Origin: Fulvivirga ligni
GTDB taxonomy: Bacteria > Bacteroidota > Bacteroidia > Cytophagales > Cyclobacteriaceae
Length of the DNA stretch: 64,000 bases
Assembly: GCF_021389935.1 (NCBI RefSeq)
Contig: NZ_CP089979.1
Span: forward strand, 5,561,001 to 5,625,000
Direction: 5' to 3'
The notes under the pieces are model-generated. The model ran no database searches, was not told the DNA's origin, and was given only the letters and a program-made list of their open reading frames with translations. The translations under genes were made by a program, and so were the position numbers. Every line of letters starts with the position of its first letter. The first letter of the stretch is position 1. Shown one piece after another: positions 1-8,720 of this stretch.

Positions 1-169
1 CAATTAAATAATCAATACTAAGCAGGTTGTCATTATAAATTTTGTCTATTTCCAATTTCAATTTTTGTGTTTGCAGAGAATTATACACAGCCCCTGCAAC
101 GGATATTATTAATACAAAGGCAAATATTCCTACTATTCGCTGATTTGTCGTAAGTTTTGTAATTTTCAT
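1..169 (-). CDS. Methyl-accepting chemotaxis protein, N-terminal part (cut by window edge)
   Basis: The reading frame opens at an ATG whose complement lies at 167-169 and runs off the left edge, giving about 56 residues. They begin MKITKLTTNQRIVG, pass into one hydrophobic segment (IFAFVLIISVAGAV, residues ~15-28), and continue as a charged helix (QKLKLEIDKIYNDNLLSIDYL). That is how four-helix-bundle MCP sensor domains start: short cytoplasmic N-terminus, TM1, then the periplasmic helix with the small motif before the second helix. It starts only 12 bp after the porin stop and is last in the cheY-cheA-cheW-porin-MCP operon, so it is probably the receptor for this CheA/CheW. The signalling domain is outside the window, so a 4HB histidine kinase cannot be fully excluded. 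Confidence 0.7.
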   Translation of the reverse strand, partial: MKITKLTTNQRIVGIFAFVLIISVAGAVYNSLQTQKLKLEIDKIYNDNLLSIDYLI

Positions 170-181
170 ATACGAAGTATT

Positions 182-1459
182 TTAATCTTTTTTAACTGAT
201 GAGAATAATTTTGGCTTAGCAATAAGCATTACTGCTATCCATTGCTGATATCTATTATGATCACCACCTTTTATCAATTCCATAGATGAGGTTGCAAACA
301 TGGTGGCATAGGAAAATCTGGCACTTAGATATTCATTAATTGTATGTTTTAATTGAAAGTCTATTTCATTTCCTAGCTGGGCATCAGCTTCCTGCAGAGT
401 TTCCGGATCTAGAAAGCTGCCTCCGAAGGCAAAATTATGATATGAAAATTCCGCCTCTGTTTTTGTAGATAACTTGTAGAAGATACTACCGAATGTATTT
501 CTTACTCCACCTCCTTGGGTATTGCTTTCGATATTGAGAAAATAGTCCATATACCCATAGTATCTATGTCCATCTCCAAAGAGCTTATTAAAAGAACGGT
601 TGACTTGCTCGCCACTGAGTTGATCATTGCCGCTAAAAAAATTCACTCCGGCAGCTAGCTTAACTTTTTTAGACACTTGATAGGTAGGAATAATGGAGAA
701 CATATATGCTCGGGTATCCAAGCCGGACGGAGCTTTACCATATTGATAATAGAAGGAGGCCTGTGTCTTCAGATCAGATTCTTTATTCCCTTGATTAATG
801 TATACCCCAGAGGTATACCTTGGATACAAGCTTTCAAAGTTGTCTGGATCTTCATTACCATCTACAGCATTCAATACAGATAATGAAATCTGCTTATTTA
901 ACGTCTTATTAACCCATAATATAGCTAGGTATTTATAATAGTTAACATTATAAGCGCTCTCCTGATACTTGTTAGCATCATTATTATAACCAGCAGCTAG
1001 TTGAATGTCCCACCCCTTTTTATTCCACTGTAGAAGCGCCAAATCATGCGAAACTGCTATATCGTTCCAATTTCTCATTCCGAAGATCCTTCCATCATCT
1101 AAAACGAGGTGTTGCCTACCAATTTTCATAGCAAAACCTTCTTGATTTTCGCTGAAATAGTATTTTACCCAACCTTCAGAGAGATTTATATTTGGAACGT
1201 TAGCTCGTTCATCATCAGCCCCCCAAATTCTGGCATTCTGAAATGAAACCTGAATTTCAAATTGAGCATCTTTATAACTTGTGATAAGACGTGTTCTTTG
1301 AGAAGAAACTAAGGCAGGGTTGGTATTATCATCCAATAAAATACGAGCCCCATCCCTATATTCCGACCTAGCCCTAAAGTTTGCATTAACAGTAAATTGC
1401 GAATACCCTATCGAGACAAAACCTAAAAGGATAAAACATGACAATAAAAATAGCTTCAT
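182..1459 (-). CDS. Outer-membrane alginate-export-type porin
   Basis: A 425-residue protein with a classical signal peptide (MKLFLLSCFILLGFVSIGYSQ, cleavage after YSQ) followed by alternating amphipathic beta-strands rich in Tyr, Trp and Asn. Stretches such as RARSEYRDGARILL, GRQHLVLDDGRIFGMRNW and the closing WIAVMLIAKP are typical of the alginate-export (AlgE-like) barrel family used by Bacteroidota for small anionic substrates. The frame also has Met codons upstream (to 1489); I prefer the ATG at 1459 because the signal peptide then starts correctly. It lies between cheW (stop 33 bp upstream) and an MCP gene, which is unusual and suggests that the imported or sensed ligand is linked to this chemosensory array. 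The substrate cannot be told from sequence. Confidence 0.75.
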   Translation of the reverse strand: MKLFLLSCFILLGFVSIGYSQFTVNANFRARSEYRDGARILLDDNTNPALVSSQRTRLITSYKDAQFEIQVSFQNARIWGADDERANVPNINLSEGWVKYYFSENQEGFAMKIGRQHLVLDDGRIFGMRNWNDIAVSHDLALLQWNKKGWDIQLAAGYNNDANKYQESAYNVNYYKYLAILWVNKTLNKQISLSVLNAVDGNEDPDNFESLYPRYTSGVYINQGNKESDLKTQASFYYQYGKAPSGLDTRAYMFSIIPTYQVSKKVKLAAGVNFFSGNDQLSGEQVNRSFNKLFGDGHRYYGYMDYFLNIESNTQGGGVRNTFGSIFYKLSTKTEAEFSYHNFAFGGSFLDPETLQEADAQLGNEIDFQLKHTINEYLSARFSYATMFATSSMELIKGGDHNRYQQWIAVMLIAKPKLFSSVKKD

Positions 1460-1491
1460 AAGCATTGGGTTATAGTTAAAAAATATCAAGA

Positions 1492-1977
1492 TTAATCTCC
1501 CATGTTTTTCAATAAGCGCACTTCATCAGTAGAAAAGGTTTTATGTATGTCAAGGACAACAATAAAATCCTCATCACTTTTGATGATACCCTTTACAAAT
1601 TCAAGGTTATAATTTGCTTCCAGGGAAGGTGATTCATGAATATCTTCCTCACTCTTCTCCAAGACATCAAGAACTTGGTTCACCATGGCCCCAAATTTGA
1701 TAGTTTTATCTAATGATGGGATTTCCATAACTACAATGCAGGTATTGATATCCGTTTTGATAGCTGGTAATCCAAATTTGATAGACGTATCGATAAGTGG
1801 TAGGACCTGCCCTCTAAGATTGACTACACCTCTCATGTGCTCCGGGGCCTTGGGAATAATAGTAATCTGAGGTACTTCTATAATTTCAATAACATTTTCA
1901 ATTTCCAGAGCAAATGTCTTATCCGAAAGTTTAAAGGTTAAATACGATTTTTTCATTCTTTCAATTTCAGAGTTCAT
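1492..1977 (-). CDS. cheW: Chemotaxis coupling protein CheW
   Basis: The 161-residue product has the CheW SH3-like double barrel throughout: YLTFKLSDKTFALEI at the N-terminus, the VIEIIEVPQITIIPKAPEHM segment, and the hallmark MRGVVNLRGQVLPLID that binds the P5 domain of CheA and the receptor tip. The C-terminal strand pair ends in VKGIIKSDEDFIVVLDIHKTF. It acts in the cytoplasm as the adaptor joining MCP receptors to CheA. The start lies 1 bp after the cheA stop, so the two are probably translationally coupled. Nothing odd is visible. Confidence 0.95.
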   Translation of the reverse strand: MNSEIERMKKSYLTFKLSDKTFALEIENVIEIIEVPQITIIPKAPEHMRGVVNLRGQVLPLIDTSIKFGLPAIKTDINTCIVVMEIPSLDKTIKFGAMVNQVLDVLEKSEEDIHESPSLEANYNLEFVKGIIKSDEDFIVVLDIHKTFSTDEVRLLKNMGD

Positions 1978-1978
1978 A

Positions 1979-4003
1979 CTATTTGTTTTTCGCCTTTTGT
2001 GCTACGAGCTTGTTGACATCTAAAACCAGAGCTACGGCTCCATCTCCCAATATCGTAGCGCCAGAAACAAATTCTTGCTCTTTATAATAGCTACTTATGG
2101 GCTTGATAACTGCTTGGACCTTGTCTAATATTTCATCAGCAATTATTGCTACCTTTTTATTTCTACATTTGACTGTGATAATATTGCTACAATATGGAAT
2201 TTGCATGGTGTATAGCGAAAGCTCTGATCGCAAGTCTACAAATGGAATGGCCTCTCCATCCAGCATTAATAAATTGTCAAAATTATCCAGCAATGATTCT
2301 GATTTAACTTCATAGCACTTATCAATATCCGCGATTGGGATTACAAAGGATAAATGATCCGCCTTAATTAAAAGGCCATCTATAATTGACAGCGTCAGAG
2401 GTACCTTTATAGTAAACTTAGTACCTTTACCAGCTTCCGATTGAACGATAACTTCACCATGGATGGACTCAATATTCTTTTTTACTACATCCATACCAAC
2501 ACCTCTTCCAGAGACATGCGTTACCACTTGAGCCGTCGAAAATCCAGGTTCAAAAATCAGAGATAAAAGCATTTCTCTGGATAAAATGCTATCATCATTT
2601 ACCAGTCCAGAATGAATTGCTTTTTGCCTTACCTGCTCTTCATCTATACCTCTTCCGTCGTCGCTAATTTCTATATGTACATTGGCCCCAGAGTAAAATG
2701 TATCTAATAAAATTCGTCCCTTTTCGTCTTTCCCTTTAGCACGTCGCTCATCTGCTGATTCTATACCATGATCTACACAATTGCGTAAAATATGAACTAT
2801 TGGATCGGAAAGCTTATCTATAAATATTTTATCCAATTCGGTATTTTCACCACTGACGTGGAAATCTATATCTTTGCCCACAGACAATGAACAATCTCTA
2901 ACGAGCCTTCTAAATTTTCCAGTTAGTCTATCAATGGGTACTAAAGTCATATCGAAAGCAACATCCCTCAACTGACGTATGTGACGTTCAATATTTTCCA
3001 CCACCCCTTCAAAATATGGGTCTTCAAATTGTTTTGAAAGCCTTTTAAGACTGCCTTGATCTGTCACTAATTCACTGACCAAGTTCATCAAAGCATCTAT
3101 TTTGTCTGTAGACACTCGAATGGTACTATTTGACTGACCGTTATTCCCTGAATTAGTATTATCCTCAGTGGTCACTAAAGATTCTTTTAGGGACAGCACG
3201 TAAGCTGACAATTCGTTAAGTTTTTCTTCGGCAGGAATTTTATTAAGTGCATTTAACAATTCGTCAAATCCCAATTCTTTAAAAAGATTGAAATTGGCAA
3301 CTTTATGGATATTAAGAGCAAGCTCATCTTCAATAAACATGAACTGGGCCTCTAAATCTTCTTTTGTGGACTGGCAGGCTAGATAAAGGTCCCAATGCTG
3401 AATTACATGATTATCACCATCTGCATAATCAACCTGTAATTTTTCTTGTCCCAATTCCTGCATATCTTCTATGATGTTTATTACAGGATGTCCTGAAGAC
3501 AAGTCAATTTCCGACACAGGAGTAATTGACAAATAATAGGTACTTACGTTCTCTTGATTCTCCTCTTCAATAAAAGCCTCCAACATGGCTCTCTCTTTGC
3601 TTTGATCAGTATTTTTAATAGAATCAGATACCTTCGCTGATATACTTTCAATTTCTCTTAATAACACCTGATTTTTTGCCAGCAGATCTTTTTTGTTAAG
3701 TTCCGGATCATCCATCATTTTCTTTAAATGATCAATGTAGGTAAGCAATTTATCTGCGATCTTTAACTCTCTATCGAAAAGGTTTTGCCTCATACCATCC
3801 AGTACTGATTCAATCATATGAGCAAAATCTCCAAGATGGGTTAAGTTAAATATATGTGCTCCACCCTTGAAGGTATGTAAAGCCCTAAATGCCTCTTCGA
3901 TAAAATTGACATCAGGGTTGGCTTCGTAGGATAATAAGGCTTGTTCAGCGATTTCTAGCTGTTCATGACCTTCCTCCTTAAACATCTGATCATATTCCAA
4001 CAT
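1979..4003 (-). CDS. cheA: Chemotaxis sensor histidine kinase CheA
   Basis: A 674-residue CheA counted from the ATG at 4003. That start puts the Hpt domain at the N-terminus and overlaps cheY by only 14 bp; the open frame extends further upstream into cheY but gives no plausible extra domain. Domains in order: P1/Hpt with phospho-acceptor His in ALHTFKGGAH (~His43), a P2-like linker, P3 dimerisation helices (~300-360), the P4 GHKL ATPase with N box HILRNCVDHGIE (~Asn408), G1 box DDGRGID (~448-454) and G2 box SGRGVGMDVV (~498), then the P5 CheW-like domain (~535-674). It phosphorylates CheY under receptor control. The order cheY-cheA-cheW is compact, as in other Bacteroidota clusters. Confidence 0.96.
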   Translation of the reverse strand: MLEYDQMFKEEGHEQLEIAEQALLSYEANPDVNFIEEAFRALHTFKGGAHIFNLTHLGDFAHMIESVLDGMRQNLFDRELKIADKLLTYIDHLKKMMDDPELNKKDLLAKNQVLLREIESISAKVSDSIKNTDQSKERAMLEAFIEEENQENVSTYYLSITPVSEIDLSSGHPVINIIEDMQELGQEKLQVDYADGDNHVIQHWDLYLACQSTKEDLEAQFMFIEDELALNIHKVANFNLFKELGFDELLNALNKIPAEEKLNELSAYVLSLKESLVTTEDNTNSGNNGQSNSTIRVSTDKIDALMNLVSELVTDQGSLKRLSKQFEDPYFEGVVENIERHIRQLRDVAFDMTLVPIDRLTGKFRRLVRDCSLSVGKDIDFHVSGENTELDKIFIDKLSDPIVHILRNCVDHGIESADERRAKGKDEKGRILLDTFYSGANVHIEISDDGRGIDEEQVRQKAIHSGLVNDDSILSREMLLSLIFEPGFSTAQVVTHVSGRGVGMDVVKKNIESIHGEVIVQSEAGKGTKFTIKVPLTLSIIDGLLIKADHLSFVIPIADIDKCYEVKSESLLDNFDNLLMLDGEAIPFVDLRSELSLYTMQIPYCSNIITVKCRNKKVAIIADEILDKVQAVIKPISSYYKEQEFVSGATILGDGAVALVLDVNKLVAQKAKNK

Positions 4004-4382
4004 CCTTATTGTTTTTCTCAATAGTGTATTTAATAATATTGATAAAGCTGTCGATTTTGTAAGGCTTTTCAATCCAGGCATTTAACCCTGCCTCTTTTGC
4101 CAACAACTTTTTATCGTTCGCCTTTTCGGAGGTGAGTAGTACCACCGGATACTTTTGTAGGTTCTCATCACCCTTAATAGCCTTTAAAAGACCAAAACCG
4201 TCCATATATGGCATATTATAGTCAGTTAAGACCAAGTCAATTTTGGTATGAGTTTCTCTTAGTATTTCAAGTGCTTCCTCTCCATCACCAGCCTCAAGTG
4301 TTTCAAAACCATATTTCTTTAAAGTATCGGCTATTACCTTCCTGATACTTGCAAAATCATCGACTACTAAAATGGTGTGCAT
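3990..4382 (-). CDS. cheY: Chemotaxis response regulator CheY (single receiver domain)
   Basis: A 130-residue receiver counted from the ATG at 4382 (MHTILVVDD); a further in-frame Met 14 codons upstream would add residues unlike the family. All active-site residues are present: Asp8/Asp9, phospho-acceptor Asp54 in LVLTDYNMPYMDGF, Thr84 in VVLLTSEK and Lys106 in IEKPY. There is no output domain, so it is CheY-like; in gliding or non-flagellated Bacteroidota the target is often not a flagellar switch. First gene of the chemosensory operon; its 3' end overlaps cheA by 14 bp. Confidence 0.93.
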   Translation of the reverse strand: MHTILVVDDFASIRKVIADTLKKYGFETLEAGDGEEALEILRETHTKIDLVLTDYNMPYMDGFGLLKAIKGDENLQKYPVVLLTSEKANDKKLLAKEAGLNAWIEKPYKIDSFINIIKYTIEKNNKDVGI

Positions 4383-5071
4383 ACTTGTATTGATTTGAAT
4401 ATATTGATAACTTAAACAATACAAGTGATAGACCTAAATTATAAAATACTGAATATCAATGTCTTACGATTCAACTAAGCATTAACCTATTCCCATATAG
4501 GGAAAATTTTACTTATTTAAGAATAACCGTAAATATGATACTTAATTCTTAAAATGAGACAATTTGAATATTGAATTGTAATTGATTAAATAATTTATGC
4601 TACATCTAATTTTTTTAAAATAAGTCTTTTTAGTTCTAGCTAAAATGAAAATTTGTAAGTCAAAGCAGAATACTGAGCATTCAATAATTAAGAGTATCTC
4701 TATCACGTTACTATCTACCAAATTCCCATAGAGACAGAAATATATTGTAAACAATAAAATCAATTATGGAATTACCCATGCTGTAGAGGGTAATTGCTAT
4801 ACCTGTAGACTTCCTTAGGTTATCACCGCCATAGAGCGTGATTAAAGGAATGGTTATAAATTACTAATGAGGGCCACAAAAACAGATTAATGAGCTGGTA
4901 AATATTAATGATTTGAGGTAAGAATGTTTGGTGAGTTATATGAATAGCTTAACGAGACTTAAATAACTATATGAGAACCAATAAAATGGAATAAAGCTAA
5001 AATTACACATTTTCATCAACTGTTAATAGATTATTTTGTTTAGACTTTGTAGAAATATATTAAACAGTCTC
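4383..5071. other. AT-rich intergenic region between cheY and a divergent receiver-like gene
   Basis: About 690 bp with no convincing gene. A minus-strand frame at 4542-4763 is rich in Ile, Phe, Leu and Asn in the way expected of AT-rich non-coding DNA. The promoter of the chemosensory operon (minus strand) and of the receiver-like gene (plus strand) must lie here. I see no strong hairpin or terminator. Confidence 0.5.
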
Positions 5072-5464
5072 ATGGAATGTATATTTATAAGTGATCGACT
5101 GGAGGAGCTAGAGCTTTTCCATTATTGTTATTATAGATTCTACAGAAACGAGTCTAATCTCAGCCTCTTCAATAATAGTGAGGACCTTTTTTATCATTTA
5201 AGTACTAAGAATAGCGACAAACTATTTGTTATTTTTATTAAGTCAGATATGGATATTGGTCCGAATGGTTTTCAAATAATAGCTCGATTAAGGACCTTAG
5301 GAATTAATTATAAATGCATTTTATTAGGCTACTTGTTTAGTTATGAAATGCATGAATCCAACTATGATGATAATAGCATATTCTATATACAACCGCAGTC
5401 TTGGGAAGGGTTTAAAATAATGTTTAATAAATACCTTAGTTTAACCAAAAACTCAAACCAATAA
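5072..5464 (+). CDS. Degenerate receiver-like protein (orphan pseudo-response regulator)
   Basis: A 130-residue protein from the ATG at 5072 (MECIFISDRLEELELF); an earlier in-frame ATG at 5036 would add 12 residues that do not fit the fold. The layout is that of a CheY-like receiver: beta1 with a remnant acidic site (ISD), beta3 in LFVIFIKSDMDIGPNGFQIIARLR, beta4 in KCILLGYLFS, beta5 in SIFYIQPQSWEGF. The phospho-acceptor Asp expected after VIFI is Lys, and the beta5 Lys is Gln, so it probably cannot be phosphorylated. It resembles the intact and broken receivers elsewhere in this window. Solitary gene with no output domain. The receiver assignment rests on pattern only. Confidence 0.55.
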   Translation: MECIFISDRLEELELFHYCYYRFYRNESNLSLFNNSEDLFYHLSTKNSDKLFVIFIKSDMDIGPNGFQIIARLRTLGINYKCILLGYLFSYEMHESNYDDNSIFYIQPQSWEGFKIMFNKYLSLTKNSNQ

Positions 5465-5619
5465 AAAAATATACATATAAAAAAATTATTATTTTCTCTT
5501 TTAATTTGATTCTGAGACTACATAATTGCGTTTTATCTCACTTTGTAAAATAAGAGCCTACTAGCGTGAGCTTTTTGTTATGTATACTTTTCTTGATGTT
5601 TCTAGTCATGAAAAACTCT

Positions 5620-6321
5620 TTAAAACATTCGCATACAATCATTAGAATCGAAACCAATAATACAGCAATCATATTGAAAATCACATCCCATTAGACCCAG
5701 CCTTACCCATTCGGGAAAGATGTTATCTGGAGGAATAGGAATGCATGAGACGATTCCAAGATTAGGGATATATTCACAAAGTTCATCCGCGGTTATGATA
5801 GCCCTATTGAAAAGGTTTTGATAGCACCTGTTACGTTGATCAGAACAATATTCTTCTCGGTCCGGACTTAAAATCTTACCAGAGTTGTTAATTTTAATTT
5901 CTAAAATCAGCTCCGAAAAGATTTGGCTTGCAAGTTCCCTTTCCTGGGTTATCAGTCCAAATCTCTGAACAATGTTAATCCAGCTATCCCATAATTTTTG
6001 CTCAGCTTCATTCATTGTTTCTATAGAACCATAGCCTAAAGCAAGTGCCAATTCAAGTTTCTCATCTTCCGAAAGAGATGATTCTCTTTCAGAAAGCTCG
6101 TAGGCTACAATATAATCATTGATATTTTCAGCATTAGTGACCAATTGATTAACAAATTTCAGGAACAATGTATCTGTTTCTAAATTATTCAAGCTTTCAA
6201 ATGAGATGTCAATATCGTTGGAATCTTCATGATTGCGCTCCGAACAATGATTAAAAAGTAAGAACAGCATGCAGCAATAAATGAGCAATAAGGAGATCTT
6301 GGTTGAATTTAGGTGACTCAT
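5620..6321 (-). CDS. Putative secreted or lipoprotein of unknown function, Cys-rich C-terminus
   Basis: About 233 residues. A hydrophobic N-terminus (LLLIYCCMLFLLF) ends in a lipobox-like NHC followed by a Ser/Glu/Asp-rich linker, so export and possibly lipidation are likely. The middle is helical and acidic (ENINDYIVAYELSERESSLSEDEKLELALALGYG). The C-terminus carries several cysteines (EEYCSDQRNRCYQN, DFQYDCCIIGFDSNDCMRMF), which suggests disulfides outside the cytoplasm. In-frame ATGs at 6330, 6324 and 6321 are all possible starts. I do not recognise the family. It stands alone, with another secreted protein gene upstream on the same strand. Confidence 0.55.
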   Translation of the reverse strand: MSHLNSTKISLLLIYCCMLFLLFNHCSERNHEDSNDIDISFESLNNLETDTLFLKFVNQLVTNAENINDYIVAYELSERESSLSEDEKLELALALGYGSIETMNEAEQKLWDSWINIVQRFGLITQERELASQIFSELILEIKINNSGKILSPDREEYCSDQRNRCYQNLFNRAIITADELCEYIPNLGIVSCIPIPPDNIFPEWVRLGLMGCDFQYDCCIIGFDSNDCMRMF

Positions 6322-6330
6322 CATAATCAT

Positions 6331-6659
6331 CTTTGTTTGAGGACTAACTTAAGTACATGAAGGATGTAAAGGGTGTCAAATTATAAAGTGATACTCCAAA
6401 AAATAAAAGACTTGAATGTCAAGATGATGTCAGTCGTCGCCATATTGTAATCTACCCAGATGTATCGAACTTCTAATACTATACAAAGGTTGCAAATTTG
6501 CACTCTAATTATAATTCAATAAAACGATCCGTTAACTGTTAAGAAGGCCTACATTCTGTGAGGCCTTCTTTCGTAATTAGGTAATAGATGTATCTAACAG
6601 ATGCAAATGGAAGATGAAGCTGTGTGTTAAATCCTTTATTAAGAATAAAGTACTGCCGT
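6331..6659. other. Intergenic region with palindrome and strong hairpin
   Basis: About 330 bp without a gene. It holds a 12-bp palindrome TGCAAATTTGCA at 6491-6502 and, downstream, the perfect 10-bp stem-loop listed at 6541-6570. The short spacing from palindrome to hairpin would also fit a small plus-strand transcript, but no other evidence supports one. Confidence 0.4.
6541..6570. terminator. Perfect 10-bp stem-loop, probable terminator
   Basis: AAGAAGGCCT (6541-6550) and AGGCCTTCTT (6561-6570) are exact inverted repeats with a 10-nt loop. It is 90 bp downstream of the minus-strand fascin-like lipoprotein gene and may end its transcript; the U tract is weak in both directions. A sequence-related hairpin (GAAGGCC / GGCCTTC with a similar loop) occurs at 12642-12668. 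Confidence 0.6.
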
Positions 6660-7598
6660 TTACTCACAATCCAAACACTGCCATTCTACTATACCACTAC
6701 CTGAACCAAACCTCTCCATGGTGTATTTTTCTATATCTATTAAAAACCCTGTTTCACTGGAGTTTTGCGTACAGCAGCCATCGCAATCTGAATCTGCACA
6801 CATATCATATACCATAGCGTCTATCTGATGATTTCCCTGCCTTAGTCTAAAAGTCTTTAACTTATACTGGTCAGCATCTTTGGAATGAATAGCTATAATG
6901 TTATGATTCATTACCCATGCTTCAGTCATTTTACCATCAATAAAGGCAAAATACCCAGCCCATTGACATCCATTATAATAAATACATTCATCACTTCCTG
7001 GATCAGGATAAGAAGTGTAATTAGTTAGGTTAGCCAGATTCCAACCATCATTATCATCTGGATTGCCGTTGTGATTAACAACAGTAAATTTTTCCCAAGC
7101 CTGTATAATGTCTCGATCACACATCATTGGGTTTTCTCCATTGCCAGACGATACATATTTGCCATTACTACCTTGAATAGAAATAGTACCATCTGCATTT
7201 TCAATGATAGTAAACAGTTCCCACCCTTGAATACTATTGCGATCGCACTTCATGGATTGCTGGCCATTTTCAGAAGATAGATATTTGCCCATGCTTTTCA
7301 GTGCTACCCGACCATTCCCCTGATCAATTACGGTAAATTTCTCCCAGTTATTGGCAGCCTCGCGGTCACAATACATGGCCCCAGTCCCATTTTCGCTACT
7401 TACAAATAACCCATTGCTACCTTTCAAGCTAATGATATCGTTAGCTGCTACTCTAAAATGACTTGGGCTTATCTTTGAGGCCTGTATACCGCCTTCCCCC
7501 GGATATTCGGGTTGTAGATCTGAATGGTTAGTATTACAACTGCATAATAATGCTAACCAACACACACAGATTGTGTGATTTAAAAAGTTTTTAATCAT
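6660..7598 (-). CDS. Lipoprotein with fascin-like beta-trefoil repeats and a Cys-rich C-terminal domain
   Basis: A 312-residue protein from the ATG at 7598; the in-frame Met at 7628 would displace the signal peptide. The N-terminus ends in the lipobox LALLCSC. Residues ~55-175 contain three ~40-aa repeats of the pattern LKGSNGLFVSSENG...MYCDR...WEKFTV. This Gly-Lys-Tyr/Phe-Val-Ser-Ser repeat is the signature of fascin-like beta-trefoils, here probably binding carbohydrate. The C-terminal ~125 residues form a separate domain with many cysteines (CIYYNGCQWAG, VYDMCADSDCDGCC, EWQCLDC). Its VYDMC...FLIDIEKYTMERFG...GIVEW layout recalls expansin/RlpA double-psi barrels, but this is only my inference. 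It is predicted to be anchored on the cell surface or periplasmic side. Single-gene unit. Confidence 0.7.
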   Translation of the reverse strand: MIKNFLNHTICVCWLALLCSCNTNHSDLQPEYPGEGGIQASKISPSHFRVAANDIISLKGSNGLFVSSENGTGAMYCDREAANNWEKFTVIDQGNGRVALKSMGKYLSSENGQQSMKCDRNSIQGWELFTIIENADGTISIQGSNGKYVSSGNGENPMMCDRDIIQAWEKFTVVNHNGNPDDNDGWNLANLTNYTSYPDPGSDECIYYNGCQWAGYFAFIDGKMTEAWVMNHNIIAIHSKDADQYKLKTFRLRQGNHQIDAMVYDMCADSDCDGCCTQNSSETGFLIDIEKYTMERFGSGSGIVEWQCLDCE

Positions 7599-7700
7599 AC
7601 TAAATAGGTTTATGTTGAACAGGGTCACTCTTTAGTCACCCAATTGCAAAACGCTTTTAGCTAATGATTATTTCAATAATTAACGTAGATTACCATTTTA

Positions 7701-8444
7701 TTAGGACGTAAAATCCAACTCAGGATAAATTTTAGCTTCTAAAATTTCAGGTTTATTCCCCAAATAAACTTTCCCTCTCAACTTGCTCACATTATACCAT
7801 GTAAGTTGCTCTTGATCAAAGGGCATAATTAATTCCAGCAATTGTTTTTTATCTAAATCGTCTTCAATAGGCTTTAACCATTCTTTGTGAAACTCTTTAG
7901 GTATTATGGCTGGCATACGGTGTGTCTCTGAAGCCTTTGGATTATTGTGAATTTTAGCCATTATGGGATTGGCTTCAGTAGTAATGATGGAACAGGTGTT
8001 TTTGCCGTTCCAATTTTCCCAAAGCCCTGCTAATGCTATTGGCTCATCATTTTTCATTCTAATATGAAAAGGATAGGTATTCTCTTGATAATGATGGTGT
8101 TCAAAAAATCCGTCGACAATAACCAAACATCTCTTGGATTTAGCTGAATTTCTGAAACTGGGTTTATCAAAAATTGTTTCCCCTCGAGCATTTAGGGTCG
8201 TATTACTTATCTTAACAGAAGTAGCAGCATCCTTCACCCAAGGAGGTATTAAACCCCATTCAAATAATTGAAAGACATCCGGGTCTTTATCGGTAACTAC
8301 TGGTAAATCTGGGTGACTAAAGCCGCTAGAGTGATATATAGGAGGAGTCTTTTTTAGAATTTCATCAATTGACTCTGTAGGCAAACCCAAATGATTTGCA
8401 TATTTCTTACTTTTAAATGTTAAGGCAGTAACATCGTAACACAT
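7701..8444 (-). CDS. SRAP domain protein (YedK/HMCES family), abasic-site DNA-protein crosslinker
   Basis: A 247-residue SOS-response-associated peptidase family protein. After Met removal the catalytic Cys2 is exposed (MCYDVTAL). Other family residues are Asn85/Arg87/Glu89 in TTLNARGETI, the RCLVIVDGFFEH motif (Glu115) and His175 in ASETHRMPAI. The family forms a thiazolidine crosslink with abasic sites in single-stranded DNA, protecting them during replication. The product sits in the cytoplasm on the nucleoid. It is divergent from a small hypothetical gene starting 6 bp away, which leaves no room for two separate promoters. Confidence 0.93.
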   Translation of the reverse strand: MCYDVTALTFKSKKYANHLGLPTESIDEILKKTPPIYHSSGFSHPDLPVVTDKDPDVFQLFEWGLIPPWVKDAATSVKISNTTLNARGETIFDKPSFRNSAKSKRCLVIVDGFFEHHHYQENTYPFHIRMKNDEPIALAGLWENWNGKNTCSIITTEANPIMAKIHNNPKASETHRMPAIIPKEFHKEWLKPIEDDLDKKQLLELIMPFDQEQLTWYNVSKLRGKVYLGNKPEILEAKIYPELDFTS

Positions 8445-8450
8445 ACCATT

Positions 8451-8720
8451 ATGTTCATTTATAATTTATTTGAATGTGATCCTGATGGAATAGGAAACCT
8501 TTTAGGTACATATTCCAAACCAGAATACGCAGTTGAAGCTGCAAAATTATTTTTAGATTCCCCAATCCTTTATCATAATACTTTACTTGCTACATACGAC
8601 GATGTAATAAATGAATTAGATGATTGGCAAAGTACTGCATTTCTAACCTCTGAATCAGGGGAATTTGGAGGATGTCTTATCATTAAAACTTATATAGACT
8701 TAAACTATTTTGAGTTATGA
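8451..8720 (+). CDS. Hypothetical protein, 89 aa
   Basis: The frame starts 6 bp from the divergent SRAP start codon and reads MFIYNLFECDPDGIGNLLG, continuing with balanced, acidic composition (LATYDDVINELDDWQ) that looks coding. It has no signal peptide or membrane segment, and I recognise no family. The 3' end overlaps the convergent gene at 8705-9073 by 16 bp. Without promoter space upstream it would need either a promoter inside the SRAP gene or a downstream non-ATG start, which lowers confidence. Confidence 0.4.
   Translation: MFIYNLFECDPDGIGNLLGTYSKPEYAVEAAKLFLDSPILYHNTLLATYDDVINELDDWQSTAFLTSESGEFGGCLIIKTYIDLNYFEL

Noticed and set aside
4542-4763. Minus-strand frame of 73 codons
   Set aside because: Composition (Ile, Phe, Asn, Leu rich) is that of AT-rich non-coding DNA, with no ribosome-binding sequence or family match.
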